From NCBI GenBank assembly GCA_947572385.1, contig CANPBX010000021.1, positions 1 to 36,910 on the forward strand: 36,910 bases of DNA. Direction: 5' to 3'. The first letter of the stretch is position 1; every line of letters starts with the position of its first letter. The stretch comes from an uncultured Clostridia bacterium (GTDB lineage: Bacteria > Bacillota > Clostridia > Oscillospirales > Acutalibacteraceae). Under the pieces are notes generated by a model that saw only the letters and a list, made by a program, of their open reading frames with translations, was not told the DNA's origin and searched no databases. Below are positions 15,039-23,365 of this stretch, in pieces. Position numbers and translations under genes: made by a program.

Positions 15039-16409
15039 TTATACTTTCGGCAGCTTGTCAAGGGCTTTCCTGATGTCCTCGTCGGCGGGTATGGTGTCCA
15101 CCATCTCCCCCTTATGGAAGCGCTCATAGGCCACCAGATCAAAGTAGCCTGTGCCGGTAAGCCCAAACAGGATGGTCTTCTCCTCGCCGGCCTCCCTGCA
15201 CCTGATGGCCTCGTTCACGGCGGCTAAAATGGCGTGGCTGCTCTCCGGGGCGGGCAGTATACCCTCCACCCTTGCGAACTCCTCGGCGGCCCTGAACACG
15301 TCGGTCTGCTTCACGGATACAGCCTCCATAAGGCCGTCATCGTAGAGCTGTGACAGCACGCTGCTCATGCCGTGGAACCTGAGGCCCCCCGCGTGGTCGG
15401 CGCTGGGGATGAAGCCGCTTCCCAGGGTATACATCTTCGACAGTGGGCAGACCATGCCGGTGTCGCAGTAGTCGTAGCGGTACTCGCCCCTGGTGAAGCT
15501 GGGGCAGCTGGCGGGCTCAACTGCAATGAAGCGGTAGTCGGCCTCCCCACGGAGCTTCTCGCCCATAAAGGGGGCGATAAGGCCGCCCAGGTTGCTGCCG
15601 CCGCCGGCACAGCCTATTATGATGTCCGGCTTTATCCCATACTTATCCATCGCCGTCTTGGTCTCAAGGCCGATAATGGACTGGTGCAGTAGCACCTGGT
15701 TCAGGACTGAGCCAAGCACGTACCTGTATCCCTCTGTGGATGTGGCGACCTCCACAGCCTCGCTTATGGCGCAGCCCAGGGAACCGCCGGTGCCGGGGTA
15801 TTCCGCAAGTATCTTACGGCCCACATTGGTGGTGTCCGAGGGGGATGGCGTCACATCGGCGCCGTAGACCTTCATTACCTCCCGCCTGAAGGGCTTCTGC
15901 TCATAGGAGCATTTCACCATGTACACCCTGCAGTCCAGCCCGAGGTAGGAGCAGGCCATGGAGAGCGCTGTGCCCCACTGTCCCGCTCCGGTCTCGGTAG
16001 TTACGCCCTTGAGCCCCTGGTTTTTGGCGTAGTAGGCCTGGGCGATAGCCGAGTTCAGCTTGTGGGAGCCGGAGGTGTTGTTGCCCTCAAACTTATAGTA
16101 TATCCTGGCGGGGGTCTGCAGCTTCTCCTCCAGGCAGTAGGCCCTCACCAGGGGGGATGGGCGGTACATCTTGTAGAAGTCCCTTATCTCACCAGGTATC
16201 TCGAAATAGGCGGTGTCGTTGTCCAGCTCCTGCCTCACAAGCTCATCGCAGAACACTACCGAGAGCTCCTCCGCCGTCATTGGCTTTAGGGTCTCGGGGT
16301 TTAGCAGGGGGGCGGGCTTATTCTTCATATGGGCCCTCAGGTTATACCATGCCCTGGGCATCTCGCTCTCTTCCAGGTAGATCTTGTAGGGGACTTTCTT
16401 CTCGCTCAT
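15039..16409 (-). CDS. TrpB2-type tryptophan synthase beta-like protein
   Basis: 456 residues, about 50 longer than TrpB1, with the N-terminal extension (EEMP..WYN, 15-23) typical of the TrpB2 branch. The PLP lysine is K117 (GSHKLNSA), and the phosphate loop GCAGGGSN lies near 275-282. TrpB2 enzymes make tryptophan from indole and serine, often without TrpA, and no trpA is in the window. A Trp-type T-box directly upstream supports a role in tryptophan supply. AAAGGA precedes the start. Confidence 0.9.
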   Translation of the reverse strand: MSEKKVPYKIYLEESEMPRAWYNLRAHMKNKPAPLLNPETLKPMTAEELSVVFCDELVRQELDNDTAYFEIPGEIRDFYKMYRPSPLVRAYCLEEKLQTPARIYYKFEGNNTSGSHKLNSAIAQAYYAKNQGLKGVTTETGAGQWGTALSMACSYLGLDCRVYMVKCSYEQKPFRREVMKVYGADVTPSPSDTTNVGRKILAEYPGTGGSLGCAISEAVEVATSTEGYRYVLGSVLNQVLLHQSIIGLETKTAMDKYGIKPDIIIGCAGGGSNLGGLIAPFMGEKLRGEADYRFIAVEPASCPSFTRGEYRYDYCDTGMVCPLSKMYTLGSGFIPSADHAGGLRFHGMSSVLSQLYDDGLMEAVSVKQTDVFRAAEEFARVEGILPAPESSHAILAAVNEAIRCREAGEEKTILFGLTGTGYFDLVAYERFHKGEMVDTIPADEDIRKALDKLPKV

Positions 16410-16451
16410 TTTACGTCATCCTTTCCATAGATGGTATAGTGTCCGGGACAC

Positions 16452-16492
16452 AAAAAACCCCGTCCCGGCAAAATTTCTGCTGGGACAGGGGT
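16452..16492 (-). terminator. T-box regulated terminator
   Basis: Minus strand: CCCCTGTCCC arm and its complement pair for about 13 bp (arms 16478-16491 and 16458-16470, one bulged base), then TTTTTT (16452-16457). This is the conditional terminator of the T-box. Confidence 0.88.
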
Positions 16493-16771
16493 AAAAACAT
16501 TCAATATAGCTGAAGCTCACTCCTGCGGTGCCACCCGGCTTGACGCCTTAACATATAAAGCGCCCTCTCAAACGCGCACAAGGGCATATCCGCCGCACTA
16601 TGCGCCGCCTCTTGATAACGGAGCGCCTCTCCGTCTCCCCTACTCATATACGCTACTTTCGGCTCGCCCTCGAAAGCCCATTCATCCAGCCTCTCATGCC
16701 CGCAGCGCTTCCACCGGTGCGCCGCTCTCTGTAGGGTGCCAAGACTGCCTACTCACACTTTCTCAACGGTT
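16452..16771 (-). ncRNA. T-box riboswitch, tryptophan type
   Basis: The leader between the promoter and the trpB-like gene holds the T-box core GGGTGGCACCGCAGGA (minus strand, 16521-16536), a Stem I apical AGAGAG/GGTGGAA pattern (about 16705-16735) and the specifier segment GATGAATGGGC with TGG (16678-16680), the Trp codon. The antiterminator bulge reads TGGC, which pairs with the GCCA end expected of tRNA-Trp. A terminator hairpin closes it. Uncharged tRNA-Trp would bind and allow read-through, raising trpB-like expression when tryptophan is short. The specifier call depends on my manual alignment of Stem I. Confidence 0.9.
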
Positions 16772-16777
16772 TATTGT

Positions 16778-16806
16778 ATTTTATCATAGTGAAGCGGGAT
16801 CGTCAA
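16778..16806 (-). promoter_or_regulatory. Promoter of the T-box/trpB-like unit
   Basis: Minus strand: TTGACG (16801-16806), 17-base spacer, TAAAAT (16778-16783) with an extended TGA. Confidence 0.75.
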
Positions 16807-16835
16807 TAGAAAATCAAAAATTTTTGCCTGGGCTA

Positions 16836-16864
16836 TTGTACTTTTCCTTAAAATGGGTTATAAT
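16836..16864 (+). promoter_or_regulatory. Promoter of the SprA-like gene
   Basis: TTGTAC (16836-16841), 17-base spacer, perfect TATAAT (16859-16864). It is back-to-back with the T-box promoter, their -35 boxes about 30 bases apart. Confidence 0.75.
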
Positions 16865-16899
16865 ATTATCGTATATCACGCTTACAGAGGTGTTTCATA

Positions 16900-17676
16900 A
16901 TGCTAAACCCGGTTTCATCCTTAAACCCCAGTACGAATATTACAAGCATATATAATTACCGCCTCCAGCGCTCCCAGCGGCAGGCAAGCCCCGAGACCCC
17001 GGTGACCCCGGTGCGCTCCCCGCTGCCTGTGTACTCCGAGGCCCCAAACAGGGTGAACCTTGGCGCCTCCCTGTTCTCCGGCGCGTACCATGCCGAGCAG
17101 GCCGGGCGCAGCAGGGTGCTCGCCCCGGAGCAGGCCTACTCGGGGCCCGGCCCATTCACCCAGGGCTATGAGGAGTCTGTCCCCGGCACAGTGCTGCCCG
17201 GAGCTTACCCCGCCGAGATGGCCGCCCGGATGCGCGTGCAGTACCCCGGCGGCGAGGGTGCAGAGTCCGGCCCGGAGCTTCCCGGGCACGACGGCATAGA
17301 GCTTGACGAGCTCCTTGGCGCAGACGGCGCGCAGCAGGCCGCCGAGGAGGGCCGCTGCCAGACCTGTGAGGAGCGCAAGTACCAGGACGGCTCCGATGAC
17401 TCCAGCGTTTCCTTCCAGACCCCCACCCATATCGACGCGGATGCCGCCCCGGCTGCCGTGCGGGGCCATGAGCTGGAGCATGTGGCCCACGAGCAGGCCA
17501 AGGCCCAGAAGGAGGGCCGCAAGGTGGTGAGCCAGACGGTCACCATGCACACAGATATCTGCCCCGAGTGCGGGCGGGTATACGTCTCCGGCGGCACCAC
17601 CAGAACGGTCACCAAGGCCGATAACTCCGGTGACATGCAGGCCGCAGCCCAGGGTCAGGATAATAAGGACAAATAA
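16900..17676 (+). CDS. SprA-related putative zinc metalloprotease (CJM1_0395-like)
   Basis: 258 residues without signal peptide. The N-terminal 150 are Pro/Gly/Ala-rich and look disordered; they hold an imperfect repeat GAYxAExAxRxRV (61-73 and 101-113). The conserved C-terminal part has CQTC (153-156), RKYQDGSDD, an HExxH motif HELEH (190-194), and CPECGRVYVSGGTTRT (221-236), which is the block typical of the SprA-related family. HExxH suggests a zinc peptidase, but activity is not established. AGAGG lies 9 bases upstream. It is alone between its promoter and a strong terminator. Confidence 0.8.
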   Translation: MLNPVSSLNPSTNITSIYNYRLQRSQRQASPETPVTPVRSPLPVYSEAPNRVNLGASLFSGAYHAEQAGRSRVLAPEQAYSGPGPFTQGYEESVPGTVLPGAYPAEMAARMRVQYPGGEGAESGPELPGHDGIELDELLGADGAQQAAEEGRCQTCEERKYQDGSDDSSVSFQTPTHIDADAAPAAVRGHELEHVAHEQAKAQKEGRKVVSQTVTMHTDICPECGRVYVSGGTTRTVTKADNSGDMQAAAQGQDNKDK

Positions 17677-17693
17677 CTATAATAAATAATTAT

Positions 17694-17734
17694 AAAAACA
17701 CCGGGCAGGGAGCAAATCCCCGCCCGGTGTTTTT
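17694..17734. terminator. Two-way terminator
   Basis: AAAAACACCGGGC (17694-17706) pairs with its complement (17722-17734); T-runs on both strands. It serves the SprA-like gene and the converging HAD gene, whose stop codon falls in the T-run. Confidence 0.88.
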
Positions 17735-18368
17735 ATATCGCTTCCAAGAGCCCGTCCAGTGCCGGGAGAATTTTACAGCCTGTCTCCCTGAGCCTTTGGC
17801 GGCTCATATGCCCGCCCTCTATCAGAATGCAGTCGCAGCCTATGGCCCTTGCCACCTGCCAGTCGTGGGCTGTGTCCCCTATGAAAACTACCTCCTCTGG
17901 AGCTATTTCCCCTGCCCTCAGGTACTCCCTGGCAAGGCCCTCCTTGGTGACGGCAAACACATCGCCAAGTCCCAGCACCGCCTCAAAGAGCCCCTCAATG
18001 CCGTAGCGCCTTACCTGCTCTGTCAGGGCCGCGGCCTCAGAGGCAGAGGCTATCAGCTGGACATACCCCCGCTCCCGGAGCTTTTCCAGCACCTCCGCCG
18101 CTCCCCGGCGCAGCCCGCAGCCAGCGGCCCGGCGAAGGTATTCGGTGATGTACTCCACCGCCAGCTCTGCAAAGGGCTCCCGGGAAAAGTCCCAGCCTGC
18201 CGCTTTGTAGTAGTCCTCCACGGGGAAGGTGAATATCTCCCGGTAGCGCTCCGGGGTGAGCTCCTTTAGCCCACGCCTTTCCAGCATGCCGTTCATCACG
18301 TCTATACACACTTGGACGTCGTCAAACAGGGTGCCGTTCCAGTCCCATACAATATGTTTATATTTCAT
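17733..18368 (-). CDS. HAD-family hydrolase (phosphoglycolate phosphatase-like)
   Basis: 211 residues. Motif one is WDWNGTLFDD (residues 7-16), with Asn where many HADs have Asp before GT (DWNGT), a variant common in one HAD branch; the nucleophile Asp8 and Asp-like partner are kept. Later motifs are LIASAS (about 107), Lys (VTKEG) and FIGDTAHDW (about 162). The ATG at 18368 has GAGG 9 bases upstream; a long upstream extension runs into the preceding gene. It follows the DUF218 gene by 14 bases, probably the same message. Substrate unknown. Confidence 0.85.
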   Translation of the reverse strand: MKYKHIVWDWNGTLFDDVQVCIDVMNGMLERRGLKELTPERYREIFTFPVEDYYKAAGWDFSREPFAELAVEYITEYLRRAAGCGLRRGAAEVLEKLRERGYVQLIASASEAAALTEQVRRYGIEGLFEAVLGLGDVFAVTKEGLAREYLRAGEIAPEEVVFIGDTAHDWQVARAIGCDCILIEGGHMSRQRLRETGCKILPALDGLLEAI

Positions 18369-18382
18369 GTAAATACGCCTCT

Positions 18383-19411
18383 CTATATTGTAGTCAGCCC
18401 ATACAGTATAAGCATCAGCACGGCGAATATCCCCAGCACGGCGATATGCTTCTTCCTGGTGAGGGACAGGTAGCCTGCGAACTCCCTGAGGGTCGCGTTT
18501 AAGGTGAAATACCACTTGGTCCTGGCCCCGAAGCCTATGCAGCGTATGCCCTGGCGCTTTGCCAGTATCAGCGCGCGGAACACGTGGTAGGCCGTTGTGA
18601 CTATGGCTATCCTGGGGCGCCTGCCCTCCATCAGCCTGCGGGAGAAGCGCAGGTTTTCCTCGGTGTTCACCGATCCCCGCTCTATTATCACTCTCCCCGG
18701 CTCGACCCCGCGCTCTATGGCATATGCCGCCATAGCCTCCCCCTCGGGCAGATCCTCACCCGGACCCTGGCCTCCCGAGAGGATAAGCCGCGCTTTGGGG
18801 TTATGTCTGAGAAGCTGTATGCCGCGGTCGATCCTCGCGGCCAAGAGGGGCGTTATCTTGGAGCCGTCCAGCCCCGCGCCCAGCACAACTATGTAGTCCA
18901 GCCGCTTTCTCCTGCCCAGGTGCATAAGGTTCAGCAGGGCCGAGAGCACAAACATTGACATCAGAGCCAGTATATATATGGCGCTGAAGCTGACTATCAC
19001 ATACAGCATAAGCCCCAGGGTGCCCTGCTGCATGGTGCCCACCACAGGCCAGATGAAGATGAAGCCGAACCATAGGGCCGCGAATATCAGCGACAGCAGG
19101 TTTGAGGGGCTGAGTCCCTCCCTGCGCACTATCTTTACGCCCTCAACTATGAACATCACCAGTAAAAACAGCGGGAACGCCAGCACAAGCAGCCCGGCTA
19201 TCAGGGCCAGCGCCAGAAGCAGCCATATGACTATCTCATGCCTCGAGAGCCAGCTGCTGTATACGGCGGCTATAACTACAGAGAACACCGCCAGGTCCAG
19301 CACCAGTATGAAAAACACCACCCTGCTCCAAAGGCTCCTGGGCTCCAGAAGCATGACTGCCCCAAAGACCACCAGGAGGGCGATGGTGACGCCGGACATG
19401 ATTTCAAGCAT
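18383..19411 (-). CDS. Membrane protein with DUF218 domain (YdcF/SanA/ElyC-like)
   Basis: 342 residues. About five to six membrane helices occupy residues 1-165, then a DUF218 domain (about 172-315) with VVLGAGL, LILSGGQGPGE and VTTAYHVFRA, and a last hydrophobic segment at 320-340. Relatives affect envelope barrier function and lipid-carrier metabolism; the acidic/Gly motifs are intact. Start at 19411 has GGGGGAG 6 bases upstream; the upstream in-frame extension contains the promoter and is rejected. Confidence 0.85.
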   Translation of the reverse strand: MLEIMSGVTIALLVVFGAVMLLEPRSLWSRVVFFILVLDLAVFSVVIAAVYSSWLSRHEIVIWLLLALALIAGLLVLAFPLFLLVMFIVEGVKIVRREGLSPSNLLSLIFAALWFGFIFIWPVVGTMQQGTLGLMLYVIVSFSAIYILALMSMFVLSALLNLMHLGRRKRLDYIVVLGAGLDGSKITPLLAARIDRGIQLLRHNPKARLILSGGQGPGEDLPEGEAMAAYAIERGVEPGRVIIERGSVNTEENLRFSRRLMEGRRPRIAIVTTAYHVFRALILAKRQGIRCIGFGARTKWYFTLNATLREFAGYLSLTRKKHIAVLGIFAVLMLILYGLTTI

Positions 19412-19442
19412 ATGATCTCCCCCTTTCGGTATGCTTGATATT

Positions 19443-19470
19443 ATTATAAACATATTCTCCCCGATTGCAA
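19443..19470 (-). promoter_or_regulatory. Promoter of the DUF218/HAD unit
   Basis: Minus strand: TTGCAA (19465-19470), 16-base spacer, TATAAT (19443-19448); divergent from the esterase promoter. Confidence 0.65.
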
Positions 19471-19481
19471 GTACCAATATC

Positions 19482-19510
19482 TTGACACCCGGAGACCTAT
19501 GCGATATAAT
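19482..19510 (+). promoter_or_regulatory. Consensus sigma-A promoter of the esterase pair
   Basis: Perfect TTGACA (19482-19487), 17-base spacer, perfect TATAAT (19505-19510). The best match to consensus in the window; start of transcription near 19517 leaves a leader of about 22 bases. Confidence 0.88.
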
Positions 19511-19538
19511 TAAAAAAACACGCAAAGGAGCGTATATA

Positions 19539-20801
19539 ATGAGCAAAGGTTACTACACCCATACCCGTGTCACCGACTTCGGCCCCTATGTCACAAAAAT
19601 CATCCTGCCCATGCCCTCCCCTGTAAGGGCGGTGGAGCCCGGAAGCTTCTCCGTATATGTTGAGCGCATGGACGAAAAGGGGGAGCTGCTGCTGCTTCCC
19701 AAGTCCTGGATGGCTGTGGACGATAAGGAGCCCAGCCATGGGTATATTTCTGTAACAAACGCCTATCCCTCGGACCTCTCAGGAGAGCCCCGGGACCCCG
19801 GGGCTTTCGTCACCCTGGAGCTGGCCTACGGCCCCCTGCACCAGCTTGCCTCCTGTATCTCCGCTCCAAATGGGCTGAACGTGTTTGTGAACACACGCTT
19901 CACCGTCACGCAGACTAAGCCCGTGAAGGCCCTGGACGGCGCGCTGTCCGGGCTTACATACGACTATCCCCTGGGCTCCTCCTGCCCGGACTCAGAGGGC
20001 TGGATAAACGACACCTCCCGCACCTCTGAGCCCCTGAACTACGGCTATTATATCCCCCAGACCGTTGAGCCCGGCCCGAGGCCCCTTATTATCTGGCTGC
20101 ACGGCGCAGGCGAGGGCGGCACGGATCCCTCTGTGGCGTATATGGGAAATAAGGTCGTGGCCCTCAGCTCCGGGAAGGTACAGAAGCTCTTCGGCGGAGC
20201 ATATGTGCTGGCCCCTCAGACCCCCACCTTCTGGATGAACGACGGCAGCGGTGAGTACGGGCGCACAGGCAGGAGCATTTACAGCAAGGCGCTCATGGAC
20301 TGCATAGAGGATTTTGTCTCCCGCAACGGGAATATTGACAGGGAGCGCATATATATCGGCGGCGACAGCAACGGCGGCTTCATGACTATGCGTATGCTTT
20401 TAGACCACCCCGATCACTTCGCGGCTGCCTTCCCTGTCTGTGAAGCGCTGTATGATGAGACCATCACCGACGGCAATATCCAAAGCATAAAAGACAAGGC
20501 CATCTGGTTTACCCACGCCAAGAACGACCCTGTGGTGAAGCCCGAGGAGACTGTCCTGCCCACCTATAACCGCCTTATCTCCGCCGGGGCAAAAAATGTC
20601 CACTTCACCTTCTGGGACAATATAAAGGATATCCACGAGGGATTTGTAGACATAGAGGGCGACCCCTTCGAGTATATCGGCCATTTTGCCTGGATACCCG
20701 TGCTGAACGACGACTGCACCCTGGACTACGACGGCAAGCCTGTGACAATAGGCGGCGAAGCTGTCACACTGCTCCAGTGGCTGGCTAAGCAGAAGAAGTG
20801 A
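19539..20801 (+). CDS. Alpha/beta-hydrolase esterase with N-terminal Ig-like domain
   Basis: 420 residues, no signal peptide, so cytoplasmic. Residues 1-160 are beta-rich and resemble the Ig-like domain of bacterial esterases of the EstA/PHB-depolymerase-like kind. The hydrolase domain starts near 168 (YGYYIPQ) with the oxyanion WLHGAGEGG (187-195). Nucleophile S277 in GGDSNGG, acid D330 in HAKNDPVV, and H366 (DIHEGF) form a plausible triad. Likely removes acyl groups from a sugar or small ester. AAAGGAG lies 8 bases before ATG 19539; the upstream extension overlaps the promoter. Confidence 0.83.
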   Translation: MSKGYYTHTRVTDFGPYVTKIILPMPSPVRAVEPGSFSVYVERMDEKGELLLLPKSWMAVDDKEPSHGYISVTNAYPSDLSGEPRDPGAFVTLELAYGPLHQLASCISAPNGLNVFVNTRFTVTQTKPVKALDGALSGLTYDYPLGSSCPDSEGWINDTSRTSEPLNYGYYIPQTVEPGPRPLIIWLHGAGEGGTDPSVAYMGNKVVALSSGKVQKLFGGAYVLAPQTPTFWMNDGSGEYGRTGRSIYSKALMDCIEDFVSRNGNIDRERIYIGGDSNGGFMTMRMLLDHPDHFAAAFPVCEALYDETITDGNIQSIKDKAIWFTHAKNDPVVKPEETVLPTYNRLISAGAKNVHFTFWDNIKDIHEGFVDIEGDPFEYIGHFAWIPVLNDDCTLDYDGKPVTIGGEAVTLLQWLAKQKK

Positions 20802-20813
20802 GGGGAAGCTCCT

Positions 20814-21791
20814 ATGGAAAAGCAAACTCACCCTATATGGGCCCCGGGGGAATATAAGTACCCCCTATCGGCAGGGTTTGAGCCCTTTATCGTCAGCTAT
20901 ATCCATACCAGCCCGTCCCTGCACCCCGCCATGGTGGTGACCCCCGGCGGCGGCTACTGCTTCGTAGCCCCCAGCGAGGCCGAGCCTGTGGCTATGGAGT
21001 TTTACAACTCCGGCTATAATGCCTTCGTGCTCACCTACACCGTGAATCCACTGACCATCGAGCCCCTTCTTATGCAGCCCCTATGGGACCTCTCAAGAGC
21101 CGTGCGCTATGTGAGGAAGAATGCCGGAGCGTTTCATATAGACCCTGAAAAGCTGGCTGTCTGCGGCTTCTCGGCAGGGGGGCACCTCAGCGCCAGCCTA
21201 TGCGTCCACTGGCAGGACGTGGAGGACCCCTCCCCCCAGTACGCCGGTATCTCCAACCGGCCCAACGCCGCCATACTCAGCTACCCTGTGATAACCTCCG
21301 GGGAGTATGCCCACCGGGGCTCCTTCGACGCCCTGCTGGGCCGTGAGCCCGAGCCGGGGCTCCTGGGCTATATGAGCCTTGAGACCCAGGTGACAGAGAA
21401 AACACCCCCCTGCTTCCTGTGGCAGACCGCCGAGGATGACGCGGTGCCTGTGGAAAACAGCTATCTCTTCGCCAGAGCCTGCAAGGCGGCGGGAGTGGAC
21501 TTCGCCCACCATGTGTTCACCTCCGGCCAGCACGGCTTGTCCCTCGCGAACGACGCTTGGCTCAATAACCAGCACGGCGACACCTATACCCTCGCGCCGA
21601 TAATCGCTCTCCATGACAGGCTCAGGTCTGCAGGCATAGATGGCGCGGCCCCGGACGCCCTGGACGGCTTCTTCGCCCCGCCCGGCAAGCCCGGCCCGGA
21701 GTGTCAGAAAAAGCTTGAGCGCGACTGCGGTATAGCCCGGGTCTGGCCCCAGCTTGCCAAGGCCTGGCTTGCGGCTGAGCTCAATATCTAA
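20814..21791 (+). CDS. Alpha/beta-hydrolase, acetyl-xylan-esterase-like (BD-FAE type)
   Basis: 325 residues, cytoplasmic. The oxyanion segment TPGGGYCF (43-50), nucleophile S120 in GFSAGGH, acid D209 (AEDDAVPV) and H240 (SGQHGL) make a full triad. Relatives deacetylate carbohydrates. It follows the other esterase by 12 bases, with AGGGGAAG upstream, so both come from one message and may strip different acyl groups from the same imported substrate (inference). Residues after 260 form an unusual C-terminal tail with Pro/Gly. Confidence 0.85.
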   Translation: MEKQTHPIWAPGEYKYPLSAGFEPFIVSYIHTSPSLHPAMVVTPGGGYCFVAPSEAEPVAMEFYNSGYNAFVLTYTVNPLTIEPLLMQPLWDLSRAVRYVRKNAGAFHIDPEKLAVCGFSAGGHLSASLCVHWQDVEDPSPQYAGISNRPNAAILSYPVITSGEYAHRGSFDALLGREPEPGLLGYMSLETQVTEKTPPCFLWQTAEDDAVPVENSYLFARACKAAGVDFAHHVFTSGQHGLSLANDAWLNNQHGDTYTLAPIIALHDRLRSAGIDGAAPDALDGFFAPPGKPGPECQKKLERDCGIARVWPQLAKAWLAAELNI

Positions 21792-21803
21792 CCGACCATT
21801 TTT

Positions 21804-21830
21804 GGGAGAGCCTGAAGCTCTCCCTTTTGC
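21804..21830 (+). terminator. Terminator of the esterase pair
   Basis: GGGAGAGC (21804-21811) pairs with GCTCTCCC (21817-21824) around 5 bases, followed by TTTT. Confidence 0.85.
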
Positions 21831-21833
21831 TGT

Positions 21834-21862
21834 AAAGAAAAGAGGCCCCTTTCGGGGTCTCT
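21834..21862 (-). terminator. Terminator of the YjfB-like gene
   Basis: Minus strand: arms 21854-21862 and 21841-21849 pair (one wobble) around TTTC/GAAA, followed by TTTTCTTT. It stands back-to-back with the esterase terminator. Confidence 0.85.
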
Positions 21863-21868
21863 CCGGCC

Positions 21869-22054
21869 TTAGGCGTAAACGTCGAAGGTATAGGGACTTG
21901 GCGGGAGCATTTTCTGGATCTCCTGCATTGCCAGCTGCTGGGTGTCGTCCATAGCCATCTTGGTGACTCTCAGCGCATAGCCGTCCCCGGACTCAATGGC
22001 CCCAACTGCGCCGTAGGTGCTGGGTATGGAAGCCAGTGAACTTATACCGTCCAT
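21869..22054 (-). CDS. Small YjfB-like (putative motility) protein
   Basis: 61 residues. The N-terminus MDGISSLAS, the segment TKMAMDDTQQLAMQEI and a LPPSP..VYA end resemble the YjfB family, short amphipathic proteins under motility control in Bacillus. No flagellar gene is near, and the promoter here is sigma-A-like, not SigD-like. AAGGAGG stands upstream of the ATG. Function unknown. Confidence 0.65.
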   Translation of the reverse strand: MDGISSLASIPSTYGAVGAIESGDGYALRVTKMAMDDTQQLAMQEIQKMLPPSPYTFDVYA

Positions 22055-22083
22055 ACGGATACCTCCTTTTTGTTAATACTAAT

Positions 22084-22112
22084 ATTTTACCACAGTTATT
22101 TGGAGAATGCAA
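22084..22112 (-). promoter_or_regulatory. Promoter of the YjfB-like gene
   Basis: Minus strand: TTGCAT (22107-22112), 17-base spacer, TAAAAT (22084-22089) with extended TGG. Confidence 0.7.
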
Positions 22113-22126
22113 GGGGTTTCTGCACT

Positions 22127-23365
22127 TTACCCGGCCTTTATCCTCAGGTAGGCCCCCTCCGCCACCGGCAGCCCAGTCTTCCAGTACACCCTCATTTCCG
22201 CGTGGGGGGCGCTCTCGATCGGCTCCCTATCCTCATTATATATCTCACTGAGCTCACCTGTGAACGCGCTGCCGGGCTGGAGCACGTCCACCGTGCTGCC
22301 CCTGAAGAACCTGTTGCGCTGGCTCAGCACCACATAGTCCCCCATGCGCCCCTCGCACACTGCGGCCACCTGGTAGTCCCTGATGTACTGGCCCCGGTCC
22401 GTGGTCTGGCCCGGCCCTCCGCCGAAGTAGAAGCCTGTAGAGTAGGCCCTATGGCTGATCTTCCCGGTCTCCTCCAGTATCTCAGGGGGCAGGCTCTCCC
22501 CGGGGTGCCGGGAGAAGAAGTCTATAGCCCGCCGATAGGCCGCGGTGACACAGGCCACATAGTAGGCGGATTTTGCCCTGCCCTCTATCTTCAGGCTGCA
22601 CACCCCCGCCTCTATTAGCCTTGGGATATGCTCTATCATGCAAAGGTCGTTTGAGTTCATGATATATGTGCCGTCCCCCTGCTCCACAATGGTGAAGTGC
22701 TCCCCGGGACGTTTTTTCTCCGTCAGATAATACTCCCACCGGCAGGGCTGGGCGCACTGGCCCCTGTTGGCGTCCCGCCCGGTCATATAGTTGGACAGCA
22801 GGCACCTGCCCGAAAACGAGACGCACATGCTTCCGTGTACAAAGGCCTCAAGCTCCAGGTCCGGGGGGATATTCTCCCGGATCTCCTTTATCTCGGAGAG
22901 CGGCACCTCCCTTGCCAGCACCACCCGCCTTGCCCCCAGGTCATAGCAGGCTTTGGCGGCAGCATAGTTGACAATGCCTGCCTGAGTGGACATATGCAGC
23001 TGCACCCCCGGGGCGTGCTCCCTGGCCAGGCCTAGCACCCCCAGATCTGAGATTATCAGGCCGTCCACGCCTACTGTCCCGCAGTATTCCAGAAAGCCCG
23101 GCAGCTCCCTCAGCTCATGGTTTCTTGGCAGAGTGTTGCAGGTCACATACACCCGCACCCCAGACCCGTGGCAGAGCTCCACCGCCCTTTTCAGCTCCTC
23201 ACGGGTGAAGTTCCCGGGCGCGGCCCTCATGCCGTAGTCCTTCCCCCCAAGGTACACCGCGTCGGCGCCGTAGCGCACCGCCGCCTCCAGTCTCTCCATA
23301 TCACCCGCAGGCGATAAGAGTTCCGGCTTGCGCCGCAGCTCTAATTCCGGCTTGCGTCTCTCCAT
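22127..23365 (-). CDS. Peptidase U32 family protein
   Basis: 412 residues. The U32 signature EAFVHGSMCVSFSGRC lies at 173-188, with cysteines 181, 188, 204 and 208 that match the iron-sulfur ligands of U32 enzymes (RlhA/TrhP-type RNA hydroxylases). Most members now studied modify tRNA or rRNA rather than cut protein, so a hydroxylase role is likely, though collagenase-like (PrtC) naming persists. The N-terminus holds an 8-residue duplication (RKPELELR then RKPELLS) with a 12-base exact repeat at 24-base spacing, before the usual opening KPELLSPAGD. Its ATG overlaps the mltG stop by one base. Confidence 0.9.
   Translation of the reverse strand: MERRKPELELRRKPELLSPAGDMERLEAAVRYGADAVYLGGKDYGMRAAPGNFTREELKRAVELCHGSGVRVYVTCNTLPRNHELRELPGFLEYCGTVGVDGLIISDLGVLGLAREHAPGVQLHMSTQAGIVNYAAAKACYDLGARRVVLAREVPLSEIKEIRENIPPDLELEAFVHGSMCVSFSGRCLLSNYMTGRDANRGQCAQPCRWEYYLTEKKRPGEHFTIVEQGDGTYIMNSNDLCMIEHIPRLIEAGVCSLKIEGRAKSAYYVACVTAAYRRAIDFFSRHPGESLPPEILEETGKISHRAYSTGFYFGGGPGQTTDRGQYIRDYQVAAVCEGRMGDYVVLSQRNRFFRGSTVDVLQPGSAFTGELSEIYNEDREPIESAPHAEMRVYWKTGLPVAEGAYLRIKAG

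Noticed and set aside
16921-17550. A 209-codon minus-strand frame opposite the SprA-like gene
   Set aside because: Low-complexity Gly/Leu/Ala reading and no start signals.
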